Positions 16,826 through 26,590 of a stretch of 64,000 bases of DNA are shown here, piece after piece. Source of the DNA: Bacteroidales bacterium (GTDB lineage: Bacteria > Bacteroidota > Bacteroidia > Bacteroidales > UBA932); the NCBI GenBank assembly GCA_017480345.1, contig JAFVAU010000014.1:48962-112961 (forward strand), written 5' to 3'. Made by a program: the position numbers and the translations under genes. Every line of letters starts with the position of its first letter. The stretch's first letter is position 1. A model generated the notes under the pieces. The model searched no databases, had not been told where the DNA came from, and saw only the letters and a program-made list of their open reading frames with translations.

Positions 16826-17095
16826 ATGGCAAAGGAATCAATGAAAGCTCGCGAAGTAAAACGCGCGAAATTAGTTGCTAAGTACGCCGCCAAGCGCGCT
16901 GCTCTGAAGGAAGCCGGCGATTACGCCGCTCTGGACAAGCTGCCCAAGAACGCCAGCCCCGTACGTCTCCACAACCGCTGCTCCCTTACCGGTCGTCCCA
17001 AGGGTTACATGCGTGACTTCGGCCTCAGCCGTATCCAGTTCCGCGAAATGGCCTCCCAGGGCCTCATCCCCGGCGTCAAGAAGGCCAGCTGGTAA
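16826..17095 (+). CDS. rpsN: Small ribosomal subunit protein S14 (uS14), zinc-free type
   Basis: 89 residues ending in [27 protein letters not shown]-type sequence (first part [14 protein letters not shown] seen at the usual place). The core [14 protein letters not shown] has a single cysteine and lacks the paired CxxC motifs of the zinc form, so this is the long, zinc-independent type. A gap of 66 bases precedes rpsH. Confidence 0.96.
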   Translation: MAKESMKAREVKRAKLVAKYAAKRAALKEAGDYAALDKLPKNASPVRLHNRCSLTGRPKGYMRDFGLSRIQFREMASQGLIPGVKKASW

Positions 17096-17161
17096 TCCTT
17101 TATTTTATTAACAATCGGATATCGGGCGCCCAAGAGCGCCGGTCCACAAAAAGACAAAAAA

Positions 17162-17557
17162 ATGACTGATCCCATTGCAGATTATCTGACCAGAATCCGT
17201 AACGCTTACCGCGCCGGTAAGAAAGTGGTGGAAATCCCCGCTTCCAACATGAAGCTGGCCATCACCAAGATTCTGTGCGAAAAAGGTTACATCCTCAGCT
17301 ACAAGCTGGTGGAGGGTACCCCTTTCAACACCATCAAAATCGCCCTCAAGTATCACCCCGAGACCAAGGCCGCTGCCATCAAGAGCATTGTGCGCGTGAG
17401 CCGCTCCGGTCTCAGAAAATATGCCGATGTGGCTGGTATGCCCCGCGTCCTGAACGGCCTGGGAATCGCCATCCTGTCCACCTCCAAGGGCGTCATCACC
17501 GACAAGGAAGCCAAAGAGCTGAATGTGGGCGGTGAGGTTATTTGCTATGTATACTAA
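17162..17557 (+). CDS. rpsH: Small ribosomal subunit protein S8 (uS8)
   Basis: 131 residues starting MTDPIADYLTRIRNAYRAGK, with RVSRSGLRKYADVAGMPRVL and the C-terminal STSKGVITDKEAKELNVGGE, the conserved S8 RNA-binding block. S8 organises the central domain of 16S rRNA and in E. coli represses the spc operon. Its end is 14 bases before rplF. Confidence 0.97.
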   Translation: MTDPIADYLTRIRNAYRAGKKVVEIPASNMKLAITKILCEKGYILSYKLVEGTPFNTIKIALKYHPETKAAAIKSIVRVSRSGLRKYADVAGMPRVLNGLGIAILSTSKGVITDKEAKELNVGGEVICYVY

Positions 17558-17571
17558 TCGTACCTAACATT

Positions 17572-18132
17572 ATGTCAAGAATCGGTAAATTACCTGTAGT
17601 CCTTCCGGTCGGTACCAAGGCAGAGCTCTTGGACGGTAACATCGTGAAGGTGAAAGGCCCTCATGGCGAAATGAGCCAGAAGGTGGATCCGGACATCACC
17701 GTGACCATCGAGGGAAATGAAATCAAGTTCACCCGTCCCAGCGACCTTCCCCGCTTCCGTTCCATGCACGGTCTGTACCGCGCCCTGGTTCACAACATGG
17801 TGGTTGGCGTTTCCGAAGGCTTCACCATCAAGCAGGAGTTCGTGGGCGTGGGTTATCGCGTAGTGGCACAGGGCCAGCTCCTCACCATGTCCGTAGGTTA
17901 TTCCCACGACATCCAGATCATGCTCCCCGCCGAGGTCACCGCTGAGACCCCGCAGGTGCGTAAGGGTGAGAACCCCATCCTCATTCTCAAGAGCGCCGAC
18001 AAGCAGCTGGTGGGCCAGGTGGCCGCCAAGATCCGCAGCTTCCGCCGTCCTGAGCCGTATAAGGGCAAGGGTATCAAGTTCGTGGGCGAGCAGCTTCGTC
18101 GCAAGGCTGGTAAAACTGCTTCGGCCAAATAA
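17572..18132 (+). CDS. rplF: Large ribosomal subunit protein L6 (uL6)
   Basis: 186 residues from the ATG at 17572 (MSRIGKLPVVLPVG); the in-frame ATG 30 bases upstream lies within rpsH and adds residues foreign to the family. Two homologous domains are visible, the second ending RRPEPYKGKGIKFVGEQLRR, a typical L6 end. L6 supports the sarcin-ricin loop region. Confidence 0.97.
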   Translation: MSRIGKLPVVLPVGTKAELLDGNIVKVKGPHGEMSQKVDPDITVTIEGNEIKFTRPSDLPRFRSMHGLYRALVHNMVVGVSEGFTIKQEFVGVGYRVVAQGQLLTMSVGYSHDIQIMLPAEVTAETPQVRKGENPILILKSADKQLVGQVAAKIRSFRRPEPYKGKGIKFVGEQLRRKAGKTASAK

Positions 18133-18148
18133 TTAGGAGGAAAGAGTT

Positions 18149-18511
18149 ATGGCATTGAATAGAATTGAAAGAAGAAGACGGATCCACTATCGTATCCGCA
18201 AGCACGTGAACGGTACCGCCGAGCGTCCCCGCATGGTTGTGTTCCGCTCCAACAAGCAGATCTACGTCCAGGTGGTGAACGACCTCGAGGGCAAGACCCT
18301 GGTGGCCGCCGCCTCCAACGACAAGGCTCTTGCCGCCCAGACCAAGGGTAAGAACGGTATCGAGGCTGCTGCCATCGTGGGCAAGGCCATCGCCGAGCGC
18401 GCCCTCGCCGCCGGTATCACGGCTGTCGCATTTGACCGCGGAGGTTATCTCTTCCACGGCAGAGTTAAATCCCTGGCAGACGCTGCCCGTGAAGGCGGCC
18501 TCACCTTCTAA
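18149..18511 (+). CDS. rplR: Large ribosomal subunit protein L18 (uL18)
   Basis: 120 residues with [38 protein letters not shown] and the final [20 protein letters not shown], matching L18, which delivers 5S rRNA to the 50S subunit. AGGAGG (18135-18140) lies 8 bases before ATG. The stop overlaps an upstream possible ATG of rpsE. Confidence 0.97.
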   Translation: MALNRIERRRRIHYRIRKHVNGTAERPRMVVFRSNKQIYVQVVNDLEGKTLVAAASNDKALAAQTKGKNGIEAAAIVGKAIAERALAAGITAVAFDRGGYLFHGRVKSLADAAREGGLTF

Positions 18512-18525
18512 TGATTGAGACTACT

Positions 18526-19044
18526 ATGGCAAATTCAAACGTAAAAAGAGTAAAGACCTCTGACCTTGAACTCAAGGACAGACTGGTAGCCATCAACCGC
18601 GTCACCAAGGTCACCAAGGGTGGCCGTCACTTCCGCTTCGCCGCCATCGTGGTGGTGGGAGACGAGAACGGTGTCGTAGGTTACGGTCTGGGTAAGGCCA
18701 ACGAAGTTACCGCCGCCATCGCCAAGGGCGTGGAGGACGCCAAGAAGAACCTGGTGAAGGTTCCCGTGATCAACACCACCATCCCGCACGAGCAGGTGGC
18801 CCGTTTCGGCGGTGCAGAGGTGTTCATGAAACCCGCTGCTCCCGGTACCGGTGTAAAGGCCGGCGGTGCCATGCGTGCCGTGTTCGAGAGCGCCGGTGTC
18901 GCCAACGTGCTGGCCAAGAGCAAGGGTTCTTCCAACCCCCACAACCTGGTGAAAGCCACCATCGCCGCTCTTACCGAGATGCGCGACGCTTACACCGTGG
19001 CCGGTCTCCGTGGCATTCCCATGAGCAAAGTTTTTAACGGTTAA
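18526..19044 (+). CDS. rpsE: Small ribosomal subunit protein S5 (uS5)
   Basis: 172 residues from ATG 18526 ([20 protein letters not shown]), which agrees with family starts; an in-frame ATG at 18511 overlapping the rplR stop would add five residues and cannot be excluded. The dsRNA-binding half ([19 protein letters not shown]) and the C-terminal half ([16 protein letters not shown]) are complete. S5 guards the mRNA entry channel and translational accuracy. Confidence 0.96.
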   Translation: MANSNVKRVKTSDLELKDRLVAINRVTKVTKGGRHFRFAAIVVVGDENGVVGYGLGKANEVTAAIAKGVEDAKKNLVKVPVINTTIPHEQVARFGGAEVFMKPAAPGTGVKAGGAMRAVFESAGVANVLAKSKGSSNPHNLVKATIAALTEMRDAYTVAGLRGIPMSKVFNG

Positions 19045-19057
19045 TTCGAGAGAGACT

Positions 19058-19240
19058 ATGGCAAAGCTTAAGATTACCCAGGTCCGCTCCAAGAATGGAG
19101 AGACCAAGCGTCAGATCGCAAACCTCAAGACTCTCGGTATCCGCCGGATGCACCAGACCGTGGAAGTGGAAGACACTCCCATCACCCGCGGTATGCTGGC
19201 CAAAGTGGCCCATCTGGTTTCTTATGAAGTAATTGACTAA
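19058..19240 (+). CDS. rpmD: Large ribosomal subunit protein L30 (uL30)
   Basis: 60 residues, starting MAKLKITQVRSKNGETKRQ with the family middle LGIRRMHQTVEVEDTP. L30 is a small 50S surface protein and, as usual, lies between rpsE and rplO. Confidence 0.96.
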   Translation: MAKLKITQVRSKNGETKRQIANLKTLGIRRMHQTVEVEDTPITRGMLAKVAHLVSYEVID

Positions 19241-19252
19241 GGAGGATTAGAG

Positions 19253-19702
19253 ATGAAACTTGAGAATCTGAAGCCCGCAAAGGGCGCAACCCATAACAGC
19301 AAGCGCGTAGGCCGCGGTCAGGGTTCCGGTAAGGGTGGCACCGCCACCCGTGGTACCAAGGGTGCCCAGGCCCGTGCCGGTTACGAGCACAAGGTTGGTT
19401 TCGAAGGTGGCCAGATGCCCATTCAGCGTCGTCTGCCCAAGTTCGGTTTCAAAAACCCTACCCGCGTTGCTTTCAAGGCCGTTAACGTGGCCACCCTCCA
19501 GGCTCTGAGCGAGAAGCTCAATATCAAGGAGTTTGATGTGGACACCTTCATCGCCGCCGGTATCGCCTCCAAGGGAGATCTGGTAAAGGTGCTGGGCAAT
19601 GGTGAAATCACCGCCGCCCTCCAGGTGAAGGCCCATGCTTTCTCCGCATCTGCTACCCAGAAGATTGAGGCTGCCGGAGGTAAAGCAACCGTAATTGAAT
19701 AA
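19253..19702 (+). CDS. rplO: Large ribosomal subunit protein L15 (uL15)
   Basis: 149 residues. The glycine/arginine-rich extended N-terminal half (SKRVGRGQGSGKGGTATRG) that threads into 23S rRNA and the globular C-terminal half with KAHAFSASATQKIEAAGGKA are both present. AAGGAGG (19239-19245) lies 7 bases before the ATG. It is followed by secY after 8 bases. Confidence 0.97.
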   Translation: MKLENLKPAKGATHNSKRVGRGQGSGKGGTATRGTKGAQARAGYEHKVGFEGGQMPIQRRLPKFGFKNPTRVAFKAVNVATLQALSEKLNIKEFDVDTFIAAGIASKGDLVKVLGNGEITAALQVKAHAFSASATQKIEAAGGKATVIE

Positions 19703-19710
19703 CAGTCGCG

Positions 19711-21033
19711 ATGAAAAAGTTTATTCAGACACTTCGCAACATCTACAACATCGAAGAACTGCGCAAGCGGATCGGTTACACGATCCTGCTTGTGCTGGTT
19801 TACCGTCTGGGCAGCTTTATCCTTCTTCCCGGTATCAACCCTGATATCCTGAAGAGCGGTATCGCCGGCACCCAGGAAGGTCTTGTCGGCCTGCTGAACA
19901 TGTTCTCCGGCGGCGCCTTCGGTAATGCCAGTATCTTCGCACTGGGTGTGATGCCGTACATCTCGGCATCCATCATCGTCCAGCTGCTGGGCATGTTCGT
20001 CCCTTCCTTCCGCAAGATGCAGATGGAGGGCGAGTCCGGCCGCCGCAAGATGAACCAGATTACCCGTTACCTCACCGTCCTGGTGCTGGCCATCCAGGGT
20101 CCCGCTTACGTCGTGAGCATGGTTCCCGCCGAGGCTGTCACCATGAAGGTGGGCGCCTTCTGGTTCCGCCTCATCTCCACCGTCATCCTCATGGCCGGTT
20201 CCATGTTTGTGATGTGGCTGGGTGAGCGGATCACGGACCGCGGTATCGGCAACGGTATTTCCCTCATCATCATGATCGGTATTGTCGCCCGTCTGCCCTA
20301 TGCTCTGGTTGCAGAGTTCCTGCAGAAGTTCGACTCTTCCGCCGCCAACGGTGGTTTCATCATGTTCGTGGTGGAAATGGTTATCTGGGTGCTGGTTATC
20401 CTGGCTGCTATCGCACTGGTTCAGGCCGTGCGCAAAGTTCCCGTGCAGTACGCCAAGCGCGTGATCGGCAACAAGCAGTACGGTGGTGTGCGCCAGTACA
20501 TCCCTCTCAAGATTAATGCTGCCGGTGTGATGCCCATCATCTTCGCCCAGGCCCTGATGATGTTCCCCATGCTGCTGGGCAACTACGAGTCCACCCGTGG
20601 AATCGCCGCTGCCTTCTCCAGCTACACCAGCGTCTGGTATAACGTGGTCTTCTTCATCCTCGTAGTCGCTTTCACTTACTTCTACACGGCCGTTACGGTG
20701 AACCCCACCATGATGGCAGAGGACCTGAAGAAGAACGGCGGCTTCATCCCCGGCGTCAAGCCCGGCAAGAAGACGGCCGAATACCTGGACGACATCATGA
20801 CCAGGGTCACCCTGCCGGGTGCTATTTCCCTGGGCTTCATCGCCTGTATGCCGGCCCTGGCCAATGTCCTGGGTGTGAACAACCAGTTCGCCTCCTTCTT
20901 CGGCGGCACCTCGCTGCTCATCATGGTAGGCGTTATCCTGGACACGCTCCAGCAGATTGAAAGCTACCTGCTCATGCGTCACTATGACGGTCTCATGAAG
21001 ACAGGTCGTCTTTCCGGACGTTCCGGCATGTAA
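19711..21033 (+). CDS. secY: Protein translocase subunit SecY
   Basis: 440 residues, ten membrane segments. Conserved SecY blocks: RIGYTILLVLVYRLGSFILLPG (first 20 seen), GVMPYISASIIVQLL, GERITDRGIGNGISLIIM and the cytoplasmic loop QYAKRVIGNKQYGGVRQYIP. The C-terminal tail ends GRLSGRSGM. SecY is the channel for secretory and membrane proteins; its place in the spc operon ties its supply to ribosome output. Confidence 0.98.
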   Translation: MKKFIQTLRNIYNIEELRKRIGYTILLVLVYRLGSFILLPGINPDILKSGIAGTQEGLVGLLNMFSGGAFGNASIFALGVMPYISASIIVQLLGMFVPSFRKMQMEGESGRRKMNQITRYLTVLVLAIQGPAYVVSMVPAEAVTMKVGAFWFRLISTVILMAGSMFVMWLGERITDRGIGNGISLIIMIGIVARLPYALVAEFLQKFDSSAANGGFIMFVVEMVIWVLVILAAIALVQAVRKVPVQYAKRVIGNKQYGGVRQYIPLKINAAGVMPIIFAQALMMFPMLLGNYESTRGIAAAFSSYTSVWYNVVFFILVVAFTYFYTAVTVNPTMMAEDLKKNGGFIPGVKPGKKTAEYLDDIMTRVTLPGAISLGFIACMPALANVLGVNNQFASFFGGTSLLIMVGVILDTLQQIESYLLMRHYDGLMKTGRLSGRSGM

Positions 21034-21059
21034 TTTTGAATGTACTATCGAAAGAAGAT

Positions 21060-21839
21060 ATGATAAGGCCTAAGACCGAAGAAGAGATCGAGCTGCTCCG
21101 CATCAACGGAGATCTGGTGTCGCGTACACTGGCCGAGGTCGGTAAACTGGTCGCCCCTGGTGTGACAACTGCGAAGTTGAACGAGGTGGCCGAGACCTTC
21201 ATCCGCGACCACGGTGCAGTCCCTTCCTTCAAAGGTTTCGATGGCTTTCCCGCGGCTCTCTGCATGAGCGTGAATGATGTTGTGGTCCATGGCTTTCCCA
21301 ACGACCGCCCCCTCGAAGAGGGAGACATCGTTTCCGTAGACTGCGGAACCCTGTACAAAGGATATAACGGAGATTCGGCCTACACCTTCCCTGTCGGGGA
21401 GGTGGACGCCGAAACCCGGAAGCTCCTGGATGTCACCAAGGCATCCCTGTACAAGGGAATCGAGGCCGCTGTGGCAGGCAATCGGACAGGCGATATCGGA
21501 TACGCGGTGCAGTCGTACGCAGAGTCGTTCGGTTTCTCCGTCGTCCGCGAACTCGAAGGACACGGAGTGGGCAAGGAAATGCACGAGGATCCCGGTGTTC
21601 CCAATTACGGGAGAAGGGGCCACGGCGCACGCCTTGTAGACGGAATGACCATTTGTATTGAGCCGATGATATGTGCAGGCGGCAGAGGTGTGTATCTTGC
21701 AAGAAATGGTTGGGCAGTACACACCGCCGATCACAAGAATGCCGCTCACTACGAGCTTACGGTTGTTGTCCGGAAAGGCCGGGCCCAGCAGCTCTCCACT
21801 TTCGATTACATTGAGAAAGACGGTTCCATTAAATTTTAA
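21060..21839 (+). CDS. map: Methionine aminopeptidase, type I
   Basis: 259 residues from ATG 21060 ([19 protein letters not shown]), preceded by AAAGAAGA; a TTG at 21036 in the same frame gives eight extra residues without family support. The five metal ligands can be placed: the two Asp of [18 protein letters not shown], the His of [19 protein letters not shown], the Glu of TICIEPMI and the Glu of [10 protein letters not shown]. The residue after that last Glu is Leu rather than the usual His. The enzyme removes N-terminal methionine from new proteins and often lies between secY and infA, as here. Confidence 0.95.
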   Translation: MIRPKTEEEIELLRINGDLVSRTLAEVGKLVAPGVTTAKLNEVAETFIRDHGAVPSFKGFDGFPAALCMSVNDVVVHGFPNDRPLEEGDIVSVDCGTLYKGYNGDSAYTFPVGEVDAETRKLLDVTKASLYKGIEAAVAGNRTGDIGYAVQSYAESFGFSVVRELEGHGVGKEMHEDPGVPNYGRRGHGARLVDGMTICIEPMICAGGRGVYLARNGWAVHTADHKNAAHYELTVVVRKGRAQQLSTFDYIEKDGSIKF

Positions 21840-21855
21840 AAGTGATTTTCAGACT

Positions 21856-22074
21856 ATGTCCAAACAAGTAGCTATCGAGCAGGATGGTACGGTGGTAGAA
21901 ACCCTTCCCAACGCTATGTTCCGCGTAGAATTGGAGAACGGGCACGTCCTCCTCTGCAACATTTCCGGTAAGATGAGGATGAACTTCATCCATATCCTTC
22001 TCGGTGACCGGGTCAAAGTTGAGATTTCACCCTACGATTTAACCAAGGGACGTATAACTTTCCGATACAAATAA
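21856..22074 (+). CDS. infA: Translation initiation factor IF-1
   Basis: 72 residues from ATG 21856 ([20 protein letters not shown]), the standard IF-1 length. The OB-fold ends [15 protein letters not shown], the IF-1 signature. A longer open frame runs upstream into map and is ignored because the family begins at this methionine. IF-1 blocks the A site during initiation. Confidence 0.97.
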   Translation: MSKQVAIEQDGTVVETLPNAMFRVELENGHVLLCNISGKMRMNFIHILLGDRVKVEISPYDLTKGRITFRYK

Positions 22075-22087
22075 AAACTAGATAACG

Positions 22088-22204
22088 ATGAAAGTCAAGA
22101 CCTCCATCAAGAAACGCAGCGAAGACTGCAAGATTGTCCGGCGTAAAGGCCGCCTGTACGTTATCTGCAAGAAGAACCCCAAGTTCAAGATGCGCCAGGG
22201 TTAA
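22088..22204 (+). CDS. rpmJ: Large ribosomal subunit protein L36 (bL36)
   Basis: 38 residues, starting [20 protein letters not shown] and ending KFKMRQG. Of the four zinc ligands in E. coli L36 (Cys11, Cys14, Cys27, His33) only Cys14 and Cys27 remain; position 11 is Ser and 33 is Phe. That leaves it between the zinc and zinc-free forms. It lies at the usual place between infA and rpsM. Confidence 0.96.
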   Translation: MKVKTSIKKRSEDCKIVRRKGRLYVICKKNPKFKMRQG

Positions 22205-22235
22205 TAAGTGTAACAAATAAAAGTACAGATAGAAT

Positions 22236-22613
22236 ATGGCAAGAATAGCCGGTGTTGATTTACCGAACAACAAGCACGGAGAGATAGGTCTCACCTATAT
22301 CTTCGGAATCGGCCGCAGCTCTGCCCGGAAGATCCTGGACACCTGTGGCATCGACCGCTCCATTAAAGTCGGAGACTGGAACGACGAGCAGATCGCCGCT
22401 ATCCGTACCCTCATCAACAACGAATACAAGATTGAGGGTGAACTCCGTTCCGCCGTCCAGATGGACATCAAGCGCCTCATGGACATTGGCTGCTACCGTG
22501 GCATCCGTCACCGCGCAGGCCTCCCTGTCCGTGGTCAGAGCACCAAGAACAACGCCCGTACCCGCAAGGGTAAGAAGAAGACCGTTGCCAACAAGAAGAA
22601 AGCAACCAAGTAA
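22236..22613 (+). CDS. rpsM: Small ribosomal subunit protein S13 (uS13)
   Basis: 125 residues, starting [20 protein letters not shown], with [20 protein letters not shown]-type ending and a lysine-rich tail. S13 contacts the tRNAs and bridges to the 50S subunit from the 30S head. First gene of the alpha-operon portion. Confidence 0.97.
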   Translation: MARIAGVDLPNNKHGEIGLTYIFGIGRSSARKILDTCGIDRSIKVGDWNDEQIAAIRTLINNEYKIEGELRSAVQMDIKRLMDIGCYRGIRHRAGLPVRGQSTKNNARTRKGKKKTVANKKKATK

Positions 22614-22626
22614 AGTCTGATGAATT

Positions 22627-23016
22627 ATGGCAAAGAAAACTACTACTACCAAGAAAAGAGTTGTCAAGGTTGACGCTTATGGGCAGGCCCATATTTCATC
22701 TACCTTCAACAACGTCATCGTGTCCCTGTGCAACTCCCAGGGTCAGGTGATCAGCTGGTCTTCCGCTGGCAAGTGCGGTTTCCGCGGTTCCAAGAAGAAC
22801 ACTCCGTACGCCGCCCAGATGGCCGCAGAAGATGCGTCCAAGACCGCTTTCGACGCTGGTCTCCGCAAGGTGAAATGCTATGTGAAGGGCCCGGGTGCCG
22901 GTCGTGAGAGCGCCATCCGTACCATTAACAACGCAGGCATCATCGTCACCGAGATTATCGACGTCACCCCCATGCCGCACAATGGTTGCCGTCCTAAGGG
23001 CCGCCGTAAAGTTTAA
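22627..23016 (+). CDS. rpsK: Small ribosomal subunit protein S11 (uS11)
   Basis: 129 residues. Core blocks [39 protein letters not shown] and the ending [18 protein letters not shown] identify S11, which forms part of the 30S platform and mRNA exit site. Confidence 0.97.
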   Translation: MAKKTTTTKKRVVKVDAYGQAHISSTFNNVIVSLCNSQGQVISWSSAGKCGFRGSKKNTPYAAQMAAEDASKTAFDAGLRKVKCYVKGPGAGRESAIRTINNAGIIVTEIIDVTPMPHNGCRPKGRRKV

Positions 23017-23035
23017 TTTTAATTGAAGAAGAACT

Positions 23036-23638
23036 ATGGCAAGATATACTGGTCCTACCACTCGCATCGCCCGTAAGTTCGGCGAGCCCATCTATGGCCC
23101 TGACAAGACCTTCGAAAAGAGAAATACCCCTCCCGGACAGCACGGTCTGGCCGCCAAGCGCAAGAAGCAGAAGGAGTATGGTACCCAGCTCAAGGAGAAG
23201 CAGAAGGTGAAGTACATGTACGGTGTGCTGGAGCGTCAGTTCCGTAACACCTACGCCCGTGCCGCCCGCATGAAGGGTCAGACCGGTGAGAACCTCGTCC
23301 TCCTTCTGGAAGCCCGTCTGGACAACCTGGTGTACCGTCTGGGATTCGCTCCCTCCCGTCCCGCTGCCCGTCAGCTGGTTCTCCACCGTCACATCACCCT
23401 GGACGGTGCCGTGTGCAACATTCCTTCCTGCCAGGTGAAGCCCGGTCAGGTTATCGCCGTCCGTGAGCGTTCCAAGAGCCTGGAGGTTATCCAGAACAGC
23501 ATCGCTTCCGCCACCAAGTATTCCTGGCTGGAGCTGGATGCCGCTACCCTCACCGGTAAGTTCCTGAATGTCCCCGCCCGCGAGGAAATTCCCGAGAACA
23601 TCAACGAACAGCTCATCGTTGACCTCTACTCCAAGTAA
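23036..23638 (+). CDS. rpsD: Small ribosomal subunit protein S4 (uS4)
   Basis: 200 residues. It starts [20 protein letters not shown], has [20 protein letters not shown], then the S4 RNA-binding domain ([30 protein letters not shown]). No zinc-binding cysteine cluster is present in the N-terminal part. S4 starts 30S assembly and in E. coli represses the alpha operon. Confidence 0.97.
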   Translation: MARYTGPTTRIARKFGEPIYGPDKTFEKRNTPPGQHGLAAKRKKQKEYGTQLKEKQKVKYMYGVLERQFRNTYARAARMKGQTGENLVLLLEARLDNLVYRLGFAPSRPAARQLVLHRHITLDGAVCNIPSCQVKPGQVIAVRERSKSLEVIQNSIASATKYSWLELDAATLTGKFLNVPAREEIPENINEQLIVDLYSK

Positions 23639-23660
23639 TAGCATTTAACACCCCAAACCT

Positions 23661-24668
23661 ATGGCAATCTTAGCATTTCAGAAACCGGACAAGGTGATCA
23701 TGCTCGAAGGCACCGAGACCGTGGGAAGATTTGAGTTCAGACCCCTTGAGCCTGGCTACGGTCAAACCATCGGCAACGCCCTCCGTCGCATCCTCCTCGC
23801 CTCCCTGGAAGGTTTCGCCATCTCTCAGATCCAGATCTCCGGAGTTCAGCAGGAATTCCAGACCATCCCTGGCGTCATCGAGGGAATGCAGGATATCATC
23901 CTGAACCTCAAGCAGGTACGCTTCCGCCGCATGGTGGATACCGTAGACTCTGAGGTTGCAAACCTCACAATCAGCGGCAAGAGTGAATTTACCGCTGAGG
24001 ACATCTCCAAAGGATTGTCTTCTTTCAAGGTGTTGAATCCCGAGCTGCACATCTGCTCCCTGGAGCCTTCCGTGAAGCTTACCATCACGTTGACCATCAC
24101 CAAGGGCCGCGGTTTCGTTCCCGCAGAGGAAGAGCGCGACGCCCAGACGCCCATCGGCACCATTCCCGTGGACGCCATCTATACGCCTGTCAAGAAGGTT
24201 AACTGGAGCGTGGAGAACTATCGCGTGGAACAGAAGACCGACTATGAGAAGCTGAACCTGGAGATTGTCACCGACGGTTCCATCTCTCCGGAGGCCGCCC
24301 TGCAGGATGCAGCCAACATCCTCATCTACCACTTCAAGCTGTTCACCGACGACAAGAAGATCGCCATCGAATCTTCCGTGGAGACGGACAGCACGCAGCT
24401 GGACGAGGAATCCCTGAGAATGCGTCATCTCCTTCTCACCAAGCTTTCGGACATGGGCCTGAGCGTCCGTGCATTCAACTGCCTGAAAGCCGCCGACATC
24501 GACACTTTCGCAGACCTGGTGTCCTACAGCCGCAGCGAACTCATGAAGTTCCGCAACTTCGGCCGTAAGTCCCTCAGCGAAATAGACCTGCTGGTAGAGA
24601 AGATGAAGCTTTCTTTCGGAATGGATGTCACCAAGTACAATATTGAACCTAAGAAAAAGATCGTTTAA
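23661..24668 (+). CDS. rpoA: RNA polymerase alpha subunit
   Basis: 335 residues. The N-terminal dimerisation domain (to about 230) has [21 protein letters not shown] and the C-terminal domain (about 255-320) has [20 protein letters not shown] and [20 protein letters not shown], the DNA- and activator-binding fold. The gene is in the standard rpsD-rpoA-rplQ order and ends 2 bases before rplQ. Confidence 0.98.
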   Translation: MAILAFQKPDKVIMLEGTETVGRFEFRPLEPGYGQTIGNALRRILLASLEGFAISQIQISGVQQEFQTIPGVIEGMQDIILNLKQVRFRRMVDTVDSEVANLTISGKSEFTAEDISKGLSSFKVLNPELHICSLEPSVKLTITLTITKGRGFVPAEEERDAQTPIGTIPVDAIYTPVKKVNWSVENYRVEQKTDYEKLNLEIVTDGSISPEAALQDAANILIYHFKLFTDDKKIAIESSVETDSTQLDEESLRMRHLLLTKLSDMGLSVRAFNCLKAADIDTFADLVSYSRSELMKFRNFGRKSLSEIDLLVEKMKLSFGMDVTKYNIEPKKKIV

Positions 24669-24670
24669 CA

Positions 24671-25159
24671 ATGAGACACAATAAAGCAGTCAATCATCTT
24701 GGTCGTAAGAGCGGTCACCGCAAGGCCCTGCTCGCCAACATGGCATCCTCCCTCATCCTGAAGAAGAGGATCACCACCACCGAGGCCAAGGCCAAGGCCC
24801 TGAAGCCTTACCTGGAACCCCTTATCACCAAGTCCAAAGAAGACACCACCCACTCCCGTCGTGTCGTTTTCAGCTACCTCAAGGACAAAGAGGCAACCGC
24901 TGAGCTCTTCCGCACCGTGGCTCCCAAAGTGGCCGACCGTCCCGGCGGATACCTCCGTATTCTCCACACCGGTTTCCGCAGCGGTGACGCCGCCGAAATG
25001 GTTCTGGTAGAGCTGGTAGACTTCAACGAGACCGCCCTTGCCGCCGGCAAGAAGGAGGCCAAGAAGACCACCCGCCGCAGCCGCGCCAAGAAGGCCGATG
25101 CCCCTGCCGCCGAAGCACCTGCCGAGGCACCCGCAGCTGAAGCTCCCGCCGCCGAGTAG
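24671..25159 (+). CDS. rplQ: Large ribosomal subunit protein L17 (bL17) with an Ala/Pro/Glu tail
   Basis: 162 residues. The conserved part ([20 protein letters not shown], then [20 protein letters not shown]) ends near residue 125; the rest is basic and then a low-complexity [14 protein letters not shown] tail, as is common in Bacteroidetes. Last gene of the ribosomal cluster, followed by a terminator. Confidence 0.97.
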   Translation: MRHNKAVNHLGRKSGHRKALLANMASSLILKKRITTTEAKAKALKPYLEPLITKSKEDTTHSRRVVFSYLKDKEATAELFRTVAPKVADRPGGYLRILHTGFRSGDAAEMVLVELVDFNETALAAGKKEAKKTTRRSRAKKADAPAAEAPAEAPAAEAPAAE

Positions 25160-25183
25160 GAAAACCTGAACCTATATCAGAAG

Positions 25184-25217
25184 ATGCCCGTCCTGTTACA
25201 GACGGGCATTTTTGTTT
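25184..25217 (+). terminator. Intrinsic terminator of the rplP-rplQ transcript
   Basis: ATGCCCGTC (25184-25192), loop CTGTTACA, GACGGGCAT (25201-25209), then TTTTTGTTTT: a perfect 9-base stem with a U tract. Confidence 0.9.
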
Positions 25218-25239
25218 TGGAAAATAATTAGTATCTTTG
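25211..25239 (+). promoter_or_regulatory. Promoter for the sugar uptake operon
   Basis: TATCTTTG (25232-25239) is a perfect -7 box; the likely -33 TTTG (25211-25214) is 17 bases upstream and lies in the U tract of the preceding terminator. Leader to the ATG at 25286 is about 42 bases. Confidence 0.65.
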
Positions 25240-25285
25240 AGGGTTAAAAAGCCAAATGATTATTAACAAATAAAACGTAAAAACA

Positions 25286-26578
25286 ATGAGTAAAAAAGGC
25301 AACAGCAATCTGATTGCTATCATTGCGATGATCTTCCTCTTTGGTATGATCTCGTTTGTAACCAATCTGGCAGCCCCTATCGGCAACATCTGGAAAATGC
25401 AGCCTGGCATCGAGGGCTCCAATTTCTGGGGCATGATGGGTAACATGATGAACTTCCTGGCCTATGCCATCATGGGCATTCCCGCCGGTAAGATGCTCAC
25501 CAAGTACGGCTATAAGAAAACCGCCCTTATCGCCATTGCGGTAGGATTCTGCGGCGTATTCATCCAGTTCCTCTCCGGTATCGTGGGCGTGGGCGGCAAG
25601 TTCCTGGGCCTGCCCTCCAACTTCTTCGTCTACCTGCTGGGTGCCTTCGTGGCCGGTTTCTCCATGTGCATGCTCAACACCGTGGTGAACCCCATGCTCA
25701 AACTCCTGGGCGGCGCCCGTTCCAACCAGTACATCCAGATCGGTGGTTCCTTCAACTCCCTCATGGGTACCCTCACTCCCATGCTGGTGGGCGCCCTTAT
25801 CGGCACCCTTACCAAGGACACCCTCATCACGGACGTGAATCCGGTGCTGTTCCTGGCCATGGGCGTATTCGCCTTTGCCTTCATCGTGCTCCTGTTCGTT
25901 GACATCCAGGACCCCGAGGCCGTCAAGGATTCTTCCCACGCCGTGAGCCCCATGAAGTTCAAGCACTTCGTGCTGGGCGTTATCGCCATCTTTGTGTATG
26001 TGGGCGTTGAGGTGGGTATCCCCGGAACCCTCAACTTCTACCTTTCCGATCCCGTGAAGGGAGCCGGCATGGATCCTTCCACCGCCGTCGCCATCGCCGG
26101 CTTCGTGGCCGGCACCTATTGGTTCCTCATGCTCGTAGGCCGTCTCACCTCCTCCGTCATATCCGGTAAGGTGAGCGCCCGTGCACAGCTCACCTGCGTA
26201 TCGGCCGTGGCCCTCCTCCTCATTGTCCTGGCCATCATCCTGGGCAACAGCTCCATGGTTTCCATGCCCGTATTCAAGGGTCAGAGCTTCGGTATGGTGC
26301 AGGTTCCCATCGCAGCCCTTCTGCTGGTCCTCTGCGGCCTCTGCACCTCTGTGATGTGGGGCACCATCTTCGACCTCGCCTGCGAGGGTCTGGGCGCTTC
26401 CACCAACCAGGCTTCCGGCATCTTCATGGCTATGGTCGTGGGCGGCGGTATTGTCCCGCTCATCCAGAACGCCATTGCCGACGCCGTGGGCTACATGCCC
26501 AGCTACTGGCTCCTGGCCGCCTGTGTAGCCTTCATCCTCTACTTCGCCGCTGTAGGCTCCAAAGTTAAGAAAGCATAA
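25286..26578 (+). CDS. Sugar permease of the major facilitator superfamily (FHS type)
   Basis: 430 residues with about twelve membrane segments. The N-terminal part (FLFGMISFVTNLAAPIGNIW, GIPAGKMLTKYGYKKTALI) and the FVAGFSMCMLNTVVNPML segment match the fucose/glucose/galactose:proton symporter family (FucP/GluP). Position directly before a ROK kinase and a glycosidase suggests uptake of a hexose such as glucose or N-acetylglucosamine; the substrate cannot be read from the sequence. The following kinase starts 12 bases after its stop. Confidence 0.85.
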   Translation: MSKKGNSNLIAIIAMIFLFGMISFVTNLAAPIGNIWKMQPGIEGSNFWGMMGNMMNFLAYAIMGIPAGKMLTKYGYKKTALIAIAVGFCGVFIQFLSGIVGVGGKFLGLPSNFFVYLLGAFVAGFSMCMLNTVVNPMLKLLGGARSNQYIQIGGSFNSLMGTLTPMLVGALIGTLTKDTLITDVNPVLFLAMGVFAFAFIVLLFVDIQDPEAVKDSSHAVSPMKFKHFVLGVIAIFVYVGVEVGIPGTLNFYLSDPVKGAGMDPSTAVAIAGFVAGTYWFLMLVGRLTSSVISGKVSARAQLTCVSAVALLLIVLAIILGNSSMVSMPVFKGQSFGMVQVPIAALLLVLCGLCTSVMWGTIFDLACEGLGASTNQASGIFMAMVVGGGIVPLIQNAIADAVGYMPSYWLLAACVAFILYFAAVGSKVKKA

Positions 26579-26590
26579 TCACATACTTTT

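Noticed and set aside
19423-20982. 519-codon minus-strand frame
   Set aside because: Antisense to rplO and secY; no family features.
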